From: Daphnia carinata | Taxonomy: Eukaryota > Arthropoda > Branchiopoda > Diplostraca > Daphniidae | Reading direction: 5' to 3' | NCBI RefSeq assembly: GCF_022539665.2 | Contig: NC_081335.1 | Coordinates: forward strand, 9,026,449 to 9,090,448 | Length of the DNA: 64,000 nt | Shown: positions 1 through 13,600 of the stretch, one piece after another | Numbering within the stretch: position 1 is the stretch's first letter | How the letters are laid out: every line of letters begins with the position of its first letter | The notes under the pieces: generated by a model | Seen by the model: only the letters and a program-made list of their open reading frames with translations | What the model was told of the DNA's origin: nothing | Database searches by the model: none | Program-made: the position numbers and the translations under genes

Positions 1-118
1 ATTTCTGCTAAAAATTCAGGTGAAGGAACAAGTTTTTTATATTATCCGTAAAACAATAGTCGGTGATGGAAACACACACATTGGAGGACCAATTCTTCTC
101 ATCGAAGAGGGGAAGGAA
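1..118 (+). mobile_element. 3' end of the internal region of an LTR retrotransposon, cut by the window edge
   Basis: This non-satellite sequence lies directly upstream of a TG...CA bounded LTR. It ends in a purine run (GAAGAGGGGAAGGAA, 104-118), which fits the polypurine tract that primes plus-strand DNA synthesis. A frame is open from about position 2 across this stretch, but I recognise no domain, so it may be the tail of a pol or env frame or untranslated sequence. The element runs on the plus strand and most of it lies left of the window. Its superfamily cannot be decided from this piece. Confidence 0.6.
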
Positions 119-319
119 TGTAACGAGCCCACAGGCTATCCGAAGACAGCCACACCCTCAACATCCCTCAAGCGTTTCACAAGTGAAAGTGAACGTGTCC
201 CCTCCCATTTTACCTTCATTTTGTATGTGTGTTAGTAGTATAAATACTGCATTTTTGTAACATGTAATTCGGACTTGTTACGACAATCCACTGCAATACA
301 CAAGGTTTGAAACTTTACA
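119..319 (+). repeat. 3' LTR (201 bp) of the edge retrotransposon
   Basis: The LTR starts TGTAA and ends TTACA, a perfect 5-bp terminal inverted repeat within the usual TG...CA ends. It follows a polypurine tract without a gap, and typical satellite (GAATGTAGATATTG) resumes at 320. A TATA-box-like TATAAATA lies at 239-246. The 5-bp target duplication would be GAATG at 320-324, with its partner outside the window. The paired 5' LTR is not visible, so this boundary rests on end structure alone. Confidence 0.65.
239..246 (+). promoter_or_regulatory. TATA box in the edge LTR
   Basis: TATAAATA lies 120 bp into the 201-bp LTR, where a core promoter at the end of U3 is expected. No other promoter element was identified. 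Confidence 0.4.
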
Positions 320-1077
320 GAATGTAGATATTGAAACTCACTGTATTCACTATATTCAGATTGAATACACGTATATTTGATGCTGTTTGAATGTAGATAT
401 TGAAACTCACTGTATCACACTATATTCACAATGAATACACGTATATTTGATACTGTTTGAATGTACATCATGAAACTGCATTGAATGTAGATATTAAAAT
501 TCGCTGTATCACACTATATTCACATTGAATACACGTATATTTGATGCTGTTTGAATGTAGATATTGAAACTCACTGTATCACACTATATTCACATTGAAT
601 TCACGTATATTTGATGCTGTTTGAATGTAGATATTGAAACTCACTGTATCACACTATATTCACATTGAATACACGTATATTTGATGCTGTTTGAATGTAG
701 ATATTGAAACTCACTGTATTCACTATATTCACATTGAATACACGTATATTTGATGCTGTTTCAATGTAGATCATGAAACTGATTCTATAACACTATATTC
801 AGATTGAATACACGTATATTTGATTCTGTTTGAATGTAGATATTGAAACTCACTGTTTATCACACTATATTCACATTGAATACACGTATATTTGATGCTG
901 TTTGAATGTACATCAGGAAACTGATTGTATAACACTATATTCACATTGAATACACGTTTATTTGGTGCTGTTTGAATGTAGATATTGAAACTCACTGTAT
1001 CACACTATATTCACATTGAATACACGTATATTTGATGCTGTTTGAATGTAGATATTGAAACTCACTGTATCACACTA

Positions 1078-1092
1078 TATTCACATTGAATA
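1078..1092. repeat. Dyad inside the satellite monomer (example copy)
   Basis: TATTCA-CAT-TGAATA is a perfect 6-bp inverted repeat with a 3-nt centre, present in nearly every monomer. The centre varies between copies (CAT, AAT, AAA, GAT, CAG, CAA, CTT, CCT) while the arms are usually kept. Recurring exceptions change the right arm to TAAATA. Short dyads can bind dimeric proteins or extrude as hairpins; a role here is inference. Confidence 0.7.
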
Positions 1093-4000
1093 CACGTATA
1101 TTTGATGCTGTTTGAATGTAGATATTGGAACTCACTGTATCACACTATATTCACATTGAATACACGTATATTTGATACTGTTTGAATGTACATTAAGAAA
1201 CTGATTCTATAACACTATATTCACATTGAATACACGTATATTTCATGCTGTTTGAATGTAGATATTGAAACTCACTCTATCACACTATATTCACATTGAA
1301 TACACGTATATTTGATGCTGTTTGAATGTAGATATGAAACTCACTGTATCACACTATATTCACTTTGAATACACGTATATTTGATGCTGTTTGAATGTAG
1401 ATATTAAAACTCACTGTATCACACTATATTCACATTGAATACACGTATATTTGATACTGAACATCATGAAACTGATTCTATAACACTATATTCAAATTGA
1501 ATACACGTATATTTGATACTGTTTGAATGTAGATCATGAAACTCACTGTATCACACTATATTCACATTGAATACACGTATATTTGATGCAGTTTGAATGT
1601 AGATATTGAAACTAACTGTATCACACTATATTCACATTGAATACACGTATATTTGATGCTGTTTGAATGTAGATATTGAAACTCACTGTATCACACTATA
1701 TTCACATTGAATACACGTATATTTGATACTGTTTGAATGTACATCATAAAACTGATTCTATAACACTATATTCAAATTGAATACACGTATATTTGATGCT
1801 GTTTGAATGTAGATATTGAAACTCACTGTATCACACTATATTCACATTGAATACATGTATATTTGATGCTGTTTGAATGTAGATATTGAAAGTCACTGTA
1901 TCACACTATATTCACATAGAATACACGTATATTTGATGCTGTTTGAATGTAGATATTGAAACTCACTGTATCACACTATATTCACATTGAATACAGGTAT
2001 ATTAGATGCTGTTTGAATGTAGATATAAAACTGATTCTATCACACTATATTCACATAGAATACACGTATATTTGATGCTGTTTGAATATAGATATGGTAA
2101 CTTATTGTATCACACTATATTCACATTGAATACACGTATATTTGATGCTGTTTGAATGTAGATATTGAAACTGATTCTATAACACTATATTCAAATTGAA
2201 TACACGTATATTTGATGCTGTTTGAATGTAGATATTGAAACTCACTGTATTCACTATATTCACATTGAATACACGTATATTTGATGCTGTTTGAATGTAG
2301 ATATTGAAACTCACTGTATCACACTATATTCACATTGAATACACGTATATTTGATTCTGTTTGAATGTAGATATTGAAACTTAATGTATCACACTATATT
2401 CACATTGAATACACGTATATTTGATGCTGTTTGAATGTAGATATTGAAACTGATTCTATAACACTATATTCACATTGAATACACGTATATTTGATGCTGT
2501 TTGAATGTAGATATTGAAACTCATTATCATAACACTATATTTACATTGAATACACGTATATTTGATGCTGTTTGAATGTAGATATTTAAACTCACTGTAT
2601 AACACTATATTCACATTGAATACACGTATATTTGATGCTGTTTGAATGTAGATATTGAAACTCATTCTATCACACTATATTCACATTGAATACACGTATA
2701 TTTGATACTGTTTGAATGTAGATCATGAAACTGATTCTATAACACTATATTCACATTTAATACACGTATATTTGATGCTGTTTGAATGTAGATATTGAAA
2801 CTCACTGTATCACACTATATTCACATTGAATACACGTATATTTGATACTGTTTGAATGTAGATATGAAACTGATTGAATATAATAAAATTCACTATATAT
2901 TCACATTGAATACACGTATATTTGATGCTGTTTGAATGTAGATATTGTAAACTCATTGTATCACACTATATTCACATTGAATACACGTATATTTGATGCT
3001 GTTTGAATGTAGATATTGAAACTCACTGTATCACACTATATTCACATTGAATACACGTATATTTGATGCTGTTTGAATGTAGATCATAAAACTGATTCTA
3101 TAACACTATATTCACATTGAATACACTTATATTTTATGCTGTTTGAAACTAGATATTGAAACTGATTCTATAACACTATATTCACATTGAATACACATAT
3201 ATTTGATGCTGTTTGAATGTAGATATTGAAACTCACTGTATAACACTATATTCACATTGAATACATGTATATTTGATGCTGTTTGAATGTAGATCATGAA
3301 ACTCATTCTATAACACTATATTCAAATTGAATACACGTATATTTGATACTGTTTGAATGTAGATAATAAAACTCACTGTATCACACTATATTCACATTGA
3401 ATACACGTATATTTGATTCTGTTTGAATGTAGATATTAAACTCAATGTATCACACTATATTCACCTTGAATACACGTATATTTGATACTGTTTGAATGTA
3501 GATATTGAAACTCACTGCATCACACTATATTCACATTGAATACACGTATATTTGATACTGTTTGAATGTACATTATGAAACTGATTCTATAACACTATAT
3601 TCACATTGAATACACGTATATTTGATGCTGTTTGAATGTAGATATTGATACTCACTGTATCATACTATATTCATATTGAATACACGTATATTTGATGCTG
3701 TTTGAATGTAGATATTGAAACTCATTGTATCACACTATATTCACATTGAATACACGTATATTTGATGCTGTTTGAATGTAGATCATGAAACTCATTCTAT
3801 AACACTATATTCACATTGAATACACGTATATTTGATGCTGTTTGAATGTAGATCATTGAAACTGATTCTATTCACTATATTCACAGTGAATACACGTATA
3901 TTTGATGCTGTTTGAATGTAGATATTGAAACTCACTGTATTCACTATATTCAGATTGAATACACGTATATTTGATGCTGTTTGAATGTAGATATTGAAAC

Positions 4001-7000
4001 TCACTGTATCACACTATATTCACATTGAATACACGTATATTTGATGCTGTTTGAATGTATATATTGAAACTCACTGTATCACACTATATTCACAATGAAT
4101 ACACATATATTTGATACTGTTTCAATGTATATCATAAAACTAATTCTATAACACTGTATTCAAATTAAATACGTATATTTGATGCTGTTTTGAATGTAGA
4201 TATCAAACTCACTGTATTCACTATATTCACATTGAATACACGTATATTTGATTCTGTTTGAATGTAGATATTGAAACTCAATGTATCACACTATATTCAC
4301 ATTGAATACACGTATATTTCATGCTGTTTGAATGTAGATATTGAAACTGATTCTATAACACTATATTCACATTGAATACACGTATATTTGATGCTATTTG
4401 AATGTAGATATTGAAACTCACTGTATCACACTATATTCACATTGAATACGTTTATTTGGTGCTTTTGAATGTAGATATTGAAACTGATTCTATAACACTA
4501 TATTCACATTGAATACACGTATATTTGATGCTGTTTGAATGTAGATATTGAAACTCACTGTATCACACTATATTCACATTGAATACACGTATATTTGATG
4601 CTGTTTGAATGTAGATAATGAAACTCACTGTATAACACTATATTCACATTGAATACACGTATATTTGATGCTGTTTGAATGTAGATATTGAAACTCACTG
4701 TATCACACTATATTCACATTGAATACACGTATATTTGATGCTGTTTGAATGTAGATATTGAAACTGATTCTATAACACTATATTCACATTGAATACACGT
4801 ATATTTGATGCTGTTTGAATGTAGATATTGAAACTCACTGTATCACACTATATTCACATTGAATACACGTATATTTGATGCTGTTTGAATGTAGATATTG
4901 AAACTCACTCTATCACACTATATTCACATTGAATACACGTATATTTGATGCTGTTTGAATGTAGATCATAAAACTAATTCTATAATACTATATTCCAAAT
5001 TGAATACACGTATATTTGATGCTGTTTTGAATGTAGATATTGAAACTCACTGTATTCACTATATTCACATTGAATACATGCGTATATTTGATGCTGTTTG
5101 AATGTAGATCATGAAACTCATTCTATAACACTATATTCACATTGAATACACGTATATTTGATGCTGTTGGAATGTAGATATTGAAACTCACTGTTTCACA
5201 CTATATTCACATTGAATACACATATATTTGATGCTGTTGAATGTAGATATTGAAACTCACTGTATCACACTATATTCACATTGAATACACGTTTATTTGA
5301 TGCTGTTTGAATGTAGATATTGAAAATGATTCTATAACACTATATTCACATTGAATACACGTTTATTTGATGCTGTTTGAATGTAGATAATTGAAACTCA
5401 CTGTATCACACTATATTCACATTGAATACACGTATATTTGATACTGTTTGAATGTACATCATGAAACTGATTGTATAACACTATATTCACATTGAATACA
5501 GGTATATTTGATGCTGTTTGAATGTAGATATTGAAACTGATTCTATAACACTGTCAGATTGAATACACGTATATTTGATTCTCATTTGAATGTAGATATT
5601 AAACTCACTGTATCACACAATATTCACATTGAATACACGTATTTTGATGCTGTTTGAATGTAGATATTGAAACTCACTGTATCACACTATATTCACATTG
5701 AATACAGGTATATTTGATGCTGTTTGAATGTAGATATTGAAACTCACTGTATCACACTATATTCACATTGAATACAAGTATAGTTGATGCTGTTTGAATG
5801 TAGATCATGAAACTTATTCTATAACACTATATTCACATTGAATACACGTATATTTGATGCTGTTTGAATGTAGATATTGAAACTCACTGTATAACACTAT
5901 ATTCACATTGAATACACGTATATTTGATGCTGTTTGAATGTAGATATTGAAACTCACTGTATCACACTATATTCACTTTGAATACACATATATTTTATGC
6001 TGTTTGAATGTAGATATTGAAACTCACTGTATAACACTATATTCACATTGAATACACGTATATTTGATGCTGTTTGTATGTAGATATTGAAACTCACTGT
6101 ATCACACTATATTGACATTGAATACAAGTATATTTGATACTGTTTTAATTTAGATCATGAAACTGATTCTATAACACTATATTCACATCGAATACACGTA
6201 TATTTGATGCTGTTTGAATGTAGATCATGAAACTGATTCTATAACACTATATTCAAATTGAATACACGTATATTTGATGCTTTTTGAATGTAGATATTGA
6301 AACTGATTCTATAACACTATATTCAAATTGAATACACGTATATTTGATTCTGTTTGAATGTAGATATTGAAACTCACTGTATAACACTATATTCACATTG
6401 AATACACGTATATTTGATGCTGTTTGAATGTAGATATTGAAACTCACTGTATCACACTATATTCACATTGAATACACTTATATTTGATGCTGTTTGAATG
6501 TAGATATTGAAAACTGATTCTATCACACTATATTCACATTGAATACACGTATATTTGATACTGTTTGAATGTACATTAAGAAACTGATTCTATAACACTA
6601 TATTCACATTGAATACACGTTTATTTGATGCTGTTTGAATGTAGATATTGAAACTGATTGTATAACACTATATTCACATTGAATACACGTATATTTCATG
6701 CTGTTTGAATGTAGATATTGAAACTAATTCTATAACACTATATTCACATTGAATACACATATATTTGATGCTGTTTGAATGTAGATATTGAAACTCACTG
6801 TATCACACTATATTCAAATTGAATACACGTATATTTGATGCTGTTTGAATGTAGATATTGAAACTCACTGTATCACACTATATTCACATTGAATACACGT
6901 ATATTTGATGCTGTTTGAATGTAGATATTAAAACTCACTCTATCACACTATATTCACATTTAATACACGTATATTTGATGCTGTTTGAATGTAGATATTG

Positions 7001-7061
7001 AAACTCACTGTATCACACTATATTCACATTGAATACACGTATATTTGATGCTGTTTGAAAT

Positions 7062-7640
7062 AGGACTGAAACAGATAATAGGACTGGAGAAATCACTGTA
7101 AATTTCCAGTCCTATATTCTACTTGAATACAACAATTTGATGCTGTTTGAATGTAGATATTTCTCCACTGATTCTATAACACTATATTCACATTGAATAC
7201 TATTTATATTTGATGCGATGTTCATGAATGTAGCGCCATATTGAAACTCACTGTTTACTCACTATTTATTCACTTTGTTTTATCTCTTATCCTATATTTT
7301 TATTGCTGTTTGAATGTAGATATTGAAACTCACTGTATCACAATATATTATTAAACATTCAGAATACGTAAGATTTGATAACTGTTTGAATAGTAGATAG
7401 TTCAATTGGAAAAGTTGTATCACACTATATAATAAATATTGAATACACGTATATTTGATGCTGTTTGAATGTAGATATTGAAACTCACTGTATCACACTA
7501 TATTCACATGTGAATACTCTTGTAATTTAATTAAAATAGGATAGAAAAAAAAGTTTTTGTGAACCATTTATCTAACGAGTTAACACCATCGGTTTTAAAC
7601 TGATTCTCTTATAATACATTGCCTACCGGATTCACATTGA
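7062..7640. repeat. Degraded island within satellite array 1
   Basis: Monomer order breaks down here. Recognisable satellite pieces alternate with foreign stretches at about 7062-7125, 7245-7305, 7350-7430 and 7515-7630. The first foreign piece holds two copies of ATAGGACTG and an 11-bp inverted repeat. The last is about 115 bp with no satellite similarity. Clean monomers flank both sides. It may be an old array edge trapped by later expansion, small insertions, or a poorly resolved stretch of assembly. Confidence 0.7.
7078..7115. repeat. 11-bp perfect inverted repeat in the degraded island
   Basis: ATAGGACTGGA at 7078-7088 is the exact reverse complement of TCCAGTCCTAT at 7105-7115, with a 16-nt loop. 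It is absent from normal monomers. It could be the remnant of a small foldback element; no target duplication was found. Confidence 0.6.
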
Positions 7641-10600
7641 ATACACGTATATTTGATGCTGTTTCAATGGAGATATTGAAAGTCACTGTATCACACTATA
7701 TTCACATCGCATACACGTATATTTGATACTGTTTAATGTAGATCATGAAACTGATTTTATAACACTATATTCACATTGAATACACGTATATTTGATACTG
7801 TTTGAATGTAGATCATGAAACTGATTCTATAACACTATATTCACAGTGAATACACGTATATTTGATGCTGTTTGAATGCAGATATTGAAACTCACTGTAT
7901 CACACTATATTCACATTGAATAAACGTATATTTGATGCTGTTTGAATGTACATCATGAAACTGATTGTATAACACTATATTCACATTGAATACACGTTTA
8001 CTTGGTGCTGTTTGAATGTAGATATTGAAACTCACTGTATCACACTATATTCACATTGAATACACGTATATTTGATGCTGTTTGAATGTAGATATTGAAA
8101 CTCACTGTATCACACTATATTCACATTGAATACACGTATATTTGATGCTGTTTGAATGTAGATATTGAAACTCACTCTATCACACTATATTCACATTGAA
8201 TACCCGTATATTTGATGCTGTTTGAATGTAGATATTGAAACTGATTCTATAACACTATATTCACATTGAATACACGTATATTTGATGCTGTTTCAATGTA
8301 GATCATAAAACTGATTCTATAACACTATATTCAAAATGAATACACGTATATTTGATGCTGTTTGAATGTAGATGTTAAAACTCACTGTATCACACTATAT
8401 TCACATTGAATACACGTATATTTGATACTGTTTGAATGTACATCATAAAACTGATTCTATAACACTATATTCAAATCGAATCCACGTATATTTGATGCTG
8501 TTTGAATCTAGATATTAAAACTCACTGTATCACACTATATTCACATTGAATACACGTATATCTGATACTATTTGAATGTAGATATTGAAACTCACTGTAT
8601 CACACTATATTCACATTGAATACACGTATATTTGATGCTGTTTGAATGTAGATATTGAAACTCACTGTATCACACTATATTCACATTGAATACAGGTATA
8701 TTTGATGCTGTTTGAATGTAGATCATTGAAACTGATTCTATAACACTATATTCACATTGAATACACGTATATTTGATGCTGTTTGAATGTAGATATTGAA
8801 GCACTCACTGTATCACACTATATTCACATTGAATACACGTTTATTTGATGCTGTTTGAATGTAGATATTGAAACTCACTGTATCACATATATTCACATTG
8901 AATACACGTATATTTGATACTGTTTGAATGTACATTGAGAAAGTGATTCTATAACACTATATTCACATTAAATACACGTATATTTGATGCTGTTTGAATG
9001 TAGATATTGAAACTGATTCTATAACTCTATATTCACATTGAATACACGTATATTTGATGCTGTTTGAATGTAGATATTGAAACTCACTGTATCACACTAT
9101 ATTCACATTGAATACGTATATTTGATGCTGTTTGAATGTAGATATTGAAACTGATTCTATAACACTATATTCAAGTTCAAAACACGTATCTTTGATGCTG
9201 TTTGAATGTAGATATTGAAACTCACTGTATCACACTATATTCACATTGAATACACGTATATTTGATGCTGTTTGAATGTAGATATTGAAACTCACTGTAT
9301 CACACTATATACATTGAATACACGTATATTTGTTTTTGTTTGAATGTAGATATTGAAACTCACTGTATTCACTATATTTACAATGAATACACGTATATTT
9401 GATGCTGTTTGAATGTAGATCATGAAACTGATTCTATAACACTATATTCACATTGAATACACGTTTATTTGATGCTGTTTGAATGTAGATCATGAAACTG
9501 ATTCTATAACACTATATTCACATTGAATACACGTATATTTTATGCTGTTTGAATGTAGATATTGAAACTCACTGTATCACACTATATTCACATTGAATAC
9601 ACGTATATTTGATGCTGTTTGAATGTACATCAGGAAACTGATTGTATAACACTATATTCAAATTGAATACACGTATATTTGATGCTGTTTGAATGTAGAT
9701 ATTGAAACTCACTGTATCACACTATATTCACATTGAATACAGGTATATTTGATGCTGTTTGAATGTAGATATTGAAACTCAGTGCATCACACTATATTCA
9801 CATTGAATACACGTATATTTGATGCTGTTTGAATGTAGATATTAAAACTCACTGTATCATACTATATTCAAATTGAATACACGTATATTTGATACTGTTT
9901 GAATGTAGATGTTGAAACTCACTGTATCACACTATATTCACATTGAATACACGTATATTTGATACTGTTTGAATGTAGATTTGAAACTTACTGTATCACA
10001 CTATATTCACATTGAATACACGTATATTTGATGCTGTTTGAATGTAAATATTGAAATTCATTCTATAACACTATATTCACATTGAATACACGTATATTTG
10101 ATGCTGTTTGAATGTAGATATTGAAACTCACTGTATCACACTATATTCACTTTGAATACACATATATTTTATGCTGTTTGAATGTAGATATTGAAACTCA
10201 CTGTATCATACTATATTCACATTGAATACACGTGTATTTGATGCTGTTTGAATGTAGATATTGAAACTCACTCTATAACACTATATTCACATTGAATACA
10301 CGTACATTTGATGCTGTTTGAATATAGATATTGAAACTCACTGTATCATACTATATTCACATTGAATACACGTATATTTGATACTGTTTGAATATAGATC
10401 ATGAAACTGATTCTATAACACTATATTCACATTGAATACACGTATATTTGATGCTGTTTGAATGTAGATATTAAAACTCACTGTATCACACTATATTCAC
10501 ATTGGATACACGTATATTTGATGCTGTTTGAATGTAGATCATTAAACTGATTCTATAACTCTATATTCACATTGAATACACGTATATTTGATGCTGTTTG

Positions 10601-13600
10601 AATGTAGATATTGAAATCACTGTATCACACTATATTCACATTGAATACACGTATATTTGATGCTGTTTCAATGTAGATATTGAAACTCATTGTATCACAC
10701 TATATTCACAATGAATACACGTATATTTGATGCTGTTTGAATGTAGATCATGAAACTGATTCTATAACACTATATTCACATTGAATACACTTATATTTGA
10801 TGCTGTTTGAATGTAGATATTGAAACTCACTGTATCACACTATATTCACATTGAATACACGTATATTTGATGCTGTTTGAATGTAGATATTGAAACTCAC
10901 TGTATTCACCTATTCGCATTGAATACACGTATATTTGATGCTGTTTGAATGTAGATCATGAAACTGATTCTATAACACTATATTCACATTGAATACACGT
11001 ATATTTGATGCTGTTTGAATGTAGATCATGAAACTGATTCTATAACACTATATTCACATTGAATACACGTATATTTGATGCTGTTTGAATGTAGATATTG
11101 AAACTGATTCTATAACACTATATTCACATTGAATACACGTATATTTGATGCTGTTTGAATGTAGATATTGAAACTCACTGTATCACACTAATTCACATTC
11201 AATACACGTATATTTGATACTGTTTGAATGTAGATCATGAAACTGATTCTATAACACTATATTCATATTGAATACACGTATATTTGATGCTGTTTGAATG
11301 TAGATATTGAAACTCACTGTATCACACTATATTCACATTGAATACACGTATATTTGATGCTGTTTGAATGTAGATATTGAAACTGATTGTATAACACTAT
11401 ATTCTCATTGAATACACGTTTATTTGGTGCTGTTTGAATGTAGATATTGAAACTCACTGTATCACACTATATTCACATTGAATACACGTTTATTTGATGC
11501 TGTTTGAATGTACATCATGAAACTGATTCTATAACACTATATTCACATTAGACTACACGTATATTGATGCTGTTTTAGATGTAGATATTGAAACTCGCTC
11601 TATAACACTATATTCACCCCCATTGAATACACGTATATTATTTGATGCTGTTTGAATAGATATTGAAACTGACTCTATAACACTATATTCACATTGAATA
11701 CACGTATATTTGATACTGTTTGAATGTAGATCATGAAACTGATTCTATAACACTATATTCACATTGAATACACGTATATCTGATGCTGTTTGAATGTAGA
11801 TATTAAAACTGACTGTATCACACTATATTCACATTGAATACACTTATATTTGATGCTGTTTGAATGTAGATATTGAAACTGACTCTATAACACTATATTC
11901 ACTTTGAATACATATATTTGATGCTGTTTTGAATGTAGATATTGAAAACTCTGTATCACACTATATTCACATTGAATACACGTATATTTGATGCTGTTTG
12001 AATGTAGATATTGAAACTCACTGTATCACACTATATTCACATTGAATACACGTATATTTGATGCTGTTTGAATGTAGATATTGAAACTCACTGTATCACA
12101 CTATATTCACATTGAATACACGTATATTTGATGCTGTTTGAATGTAGATATTGAAACTCACTCTATCACACTATATTCAAATTGAATACACGTATATTTG
12201 ATACTGTTTGAATGTAGATCATGAAACTGATTCTATCACACTATATTCACATTGAATACACGTATATTTGATGCTGTTTGAATGTAGATATTAAAACTCA
12301 CTGTATCACACTATATTCACATTGAATACACGTATATTTGATGCTGTTTGAATGTAGATATTGAAACTCACTGTATAACACTATATTCACATTAAATACA
12401 CATATATTTGATGCTGTTTGAATGTAGATATTGAAACTCACTGTATCCCACTATATTCACATTGAATACAGGTATATTTGATGCTGTTTGAATGTAGATA
12501 TTGAAACTCACTGTATCACACTATATCCACATTGAATACACGTATATTTGATGCTGTTTGAATGTAGATGTTGAACTCACTGTATTCACTTGAATACACG
12601 TATATTTGATGCTGTTTGAATGTAGATATTGAAACTGATTCTATAACACTATATTCACATTGAATACGTTTATTTGGTGCTGTTTGAATGTACACATTGA
12701 AACTGATTCTATAGCACTATATTCACATTGAATACACGTATATTTTATGCTGTTTGAATGTAGATATTGAAACTCACTGTATCACACTATATTCACTTTG
12801 AATACACATATATTTGATGCTGTTTGAATGTGGATATTGAAACTCACTGCATCATACTATATTCACATTCAATACACGTATATTTGATACTGTTTGAATG
12901 TAGATCATTGAAACTCACTGTATCACTATATTCACATTGAATACACGAACATTTGATGCTGTTTGAATGTAGAAATTGAAACTCACTGTATCACAGTATA
13001 TTCACATTGAATACACGTATATTTGATACTATTTGAATGTAGATCATGAAACTGATTCTATCACACTATATTCACATTGAATACACGTATATTTGATGCT
13101 GTTTGAATGTAGATATTGAAACTCACTGTATCACACTATATTCACATTGAATACATTTATTTGGTGCTGTTTGAATGTACATCATGAAACTGATTCTATA
13201 ACACTATATTCACATTGAATACACGTATATTTGATGCTGTTTGAATGTAGATATTGGAAGTCACTGTATCACACTATTCACATTGAATACACGTATATTT
13301 GATGCTGTTTGAATACCCAGATATTAAAAACTCACTGTATCACTATAATTCACGTTGAATACACGCATATGTTGATGCTGTTTGAATGCCCACATCATAA
13401 AACTCACTCTATACCACTATGTTCAAATTGAATACACGTATCTTTGATGCTGTTTAATGTCACAGATATTGAAACTCACTCTATCACACTATATTCACAT
13501 TGAATACACGTATATTTGATGCTGTTTGAATGTAGATATTGAAACTCACTGTATTCACTATATTCACATCGAATACACGTATATTTGATGCTGTTTCAAT

